A DNA stretch of 64,000 bases from JAPUME01 sp027294185 (GTDB lineage Bacteria > Acidobacteriota > Terriglobia > UBA7540 > JAPUME01): NCBI GenBank assembly GCA_963555835.3, contig CAUVWZ020000002.1:1426001-1490000 (forward strand). Reading direction: 5' to 3'. Below the pieces are notes generated by a model. That model did not search any database, was not told the DNA's origin, and saw only the letters and a list, made by a program, of their open reading frames with translations. Each line of letters opens with the position of its first letter. The stretch's first letter is position 1. Below are positions 63,324 through 64,000 of this stretch, piece by piece. The position numbers and the translations under genes were made by a program.

Positions 63324-63515
63324 ATGATTCGAGAAGAAGAAGAAGGGGGCGAGAAGTATCTGACGGTCGAAACCGAGGACGATTTTCACGAGGCTTTGAA
63401 GCGAGGCCATCCCATCGAGGTGACCTGTGAGCTGGCCGAGAAGATCGGCTTGAGTTTCGAGGACGTGGGAAATCTGGGAGAGATCATCGAGGCGCACAAG
63501 GACGCCTGCCGATAA
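63324..63515 (+). CDS. Small acidic hypothetical protein
   Basis: 63 residues (MIREEEEGGEKYLTVETEDD, FHEALKRGHPIEVTCELAEK, IGLSFEDVGNLGEIIEAHKD). It starts 5 bp after the zinc-ribbon gene stop and ends 2 bp before ardC, so the three form an operon. Function unknown. Confidence 0.6.
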   Translation: MIREEEEGGEKYLTVETEDDFHEALKRGHPIEVTCELAEKIGLSFEDVGNLGEIIEAHKDACR

Positions 63516-63517
63516 TC

Positions 63518-64000
63518 ATGACGAAAAATCAGGACCGCTCCGAACAATACGTCCGCCAGGTTGCAGACGAACTCATGGAACAGATCAAGGCGGGCGTGGC
63601 GCCGTGGCAGAAACCCTGGAAGCCGGGCGAGAAATGCATCCCGGAGAACCTCGCGACCGGCAAGAGTTACACGGGCGGCAACAGCATCTACCTGATGTCG
63701 CGCGGCATCCGTCAGGGCCACGGAGATAACCGCTGGGGAACCTACAAGCAGATCGAGGCGGCGGGCGGCCGCGTCCGCAAAGGGGAACGCGGCACCAAGG
63801 TGCTGTTTTACACCGATCGTGCCCAGACCCCGGCCAAAGACGAGGCCGGGCAGCCGTTGAAGGACAAGGACGGCAAGCCGGTCTATGAGGAGTATCGACG
63901 CAGTCATCCCGTCGTGCGGCAGTACACGGTGTTCAACGCAGAGCAAGCCGACGGACTGAACCTTCCGCCGCGCGAAGCGCAAGCGCCGACGGAGTGGAAG
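63518..64000 (+). CDS. ardC: ArdC-like antirestriction / ssDNA-binding protein, 3' end beyond the window
   Basis: The first 161 codons are present and open to the window edge. QVADELMEQIKAGVAPWQKP, WKPGEKCIPENLATGKSYTG, GNSIYLMSRGIRQGHGDNRW and GTYKQIEAAGGRVRKGERGT then KVLFYTDR are the N-terminal ssDNA-binding domain of ArdC (PF08401). The zincin-like metalloprotease domain should follow outside. ArdC protects incoming plasmid DNA from restriction, which fits the plasmid ancestry of this segment. Confidence 0.9.
   Translation, partial: MTKNQDRSEQYVRQVADELMEQIKAGVAPWQKPWKPGEKCIPENLATGKSYTGGNSIYLMSRGIRQGHGDNRWGTYKQIEAAGGRVRKGERGTKVLFYTDRAQTPAKDEAGQPLKDKDGKPVYEEYRRSHPVVRQYTVFNAEQADGLNLPPREAQAPTEWK

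Overview
The window reads as DNA from a high-GC diderm bacterium. Outer-membrane beta-barrels, a TonB-dependent receptor, a Slam-type translocator, lipoproteins and a periplasmic TlpA thioredoxin all point to an outer membrane. The first 8.4 kb (CocE/NonD hydrolase, HDOD protein, DUF4412 protein, PfkB kinase, atypical SDR) look Acidobacteriota-like, while several accessory genes (P4-type integrase, ArdC, RepA_C, Slam) are families best known from Pseudomonadota. I would not assign a phylum from this window alone.

Layout. 1-8.2 kb is a compact, mostly intact chromosomal-type block. At 8,471-8,515 lies the 3' half of a tRNA (anticodon loop to CCA, CCT-type loop, so tRNA-Arg-like). It looks like the boundary or attachment site of a large accessory region that fills the rest of the window. 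That region is a mosaic: at least eight IS3-family elements or pieces (three intact pairs with recognisable ends, one mosaic, several truncated), one intact IS1380, one intact IS6/IS26-like element, an IS481 scrap and two tyrosine-recombinase fragments. Between them sit cargo genes such as a DUF485/ActP-like symporter pair, a PQQ-type propeller, TlpA, a large TonB receptor and an M48 protease, together with many broken genes.

Three themes stand out. (1) A defence graveyard. There is a decayed type I-G (formerly I-U) CRISPR-Cas block, csb3'-csb1-csb2' (53.4-51.8 kb, minus), a separate cas1 scrap at 38.5 kb, an Eco57I-class methyltransferase with three frameshifts, an N-terminally cut N4/N6 methylase, a C5-methylase stub, a nuclease-like gene cut by an IS and an ATPase stub. 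Two VapBC-type modules, one HigBA module and a zinc-ribbon/HEPN-like protein remain intact. No CRISPR array is visible. (2) Plasmid ancestry. A RepA_C-type initiator, cut at its N-terminus by the IS6 element, lies beside DnaA boxes and direct repeats (45.78-45.93 kb). Two further RepA scraps occur at 42.4 and 58.8 kb, and an ArdC antirestriction gene begins at the right edge. (3) Cell-surface cargo. Three dispersed paralogous outer-membrane proteins (9.1, 32.0, 41.4 kb) share a beta-barrel framework and conserved cysteines. A Slam-like translocator (56.9 kb) sits directly downstream of a large Ala-rich lipoprotein with a TbpB-like C-terminal domain, now frameshifted, which is its probable client. 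A secreted HNH-type nuclease family occurs once in near-complete form (10.06 kb) and twice as relics (19.7, 62.6 kb).

The number of frameshifts and in-frame stops is striking. It could reflect real pseudogenisation in an IS-rich, perhaps host-associated lineage, or indel errors in the assembly. The sequence alone does not decide between these.
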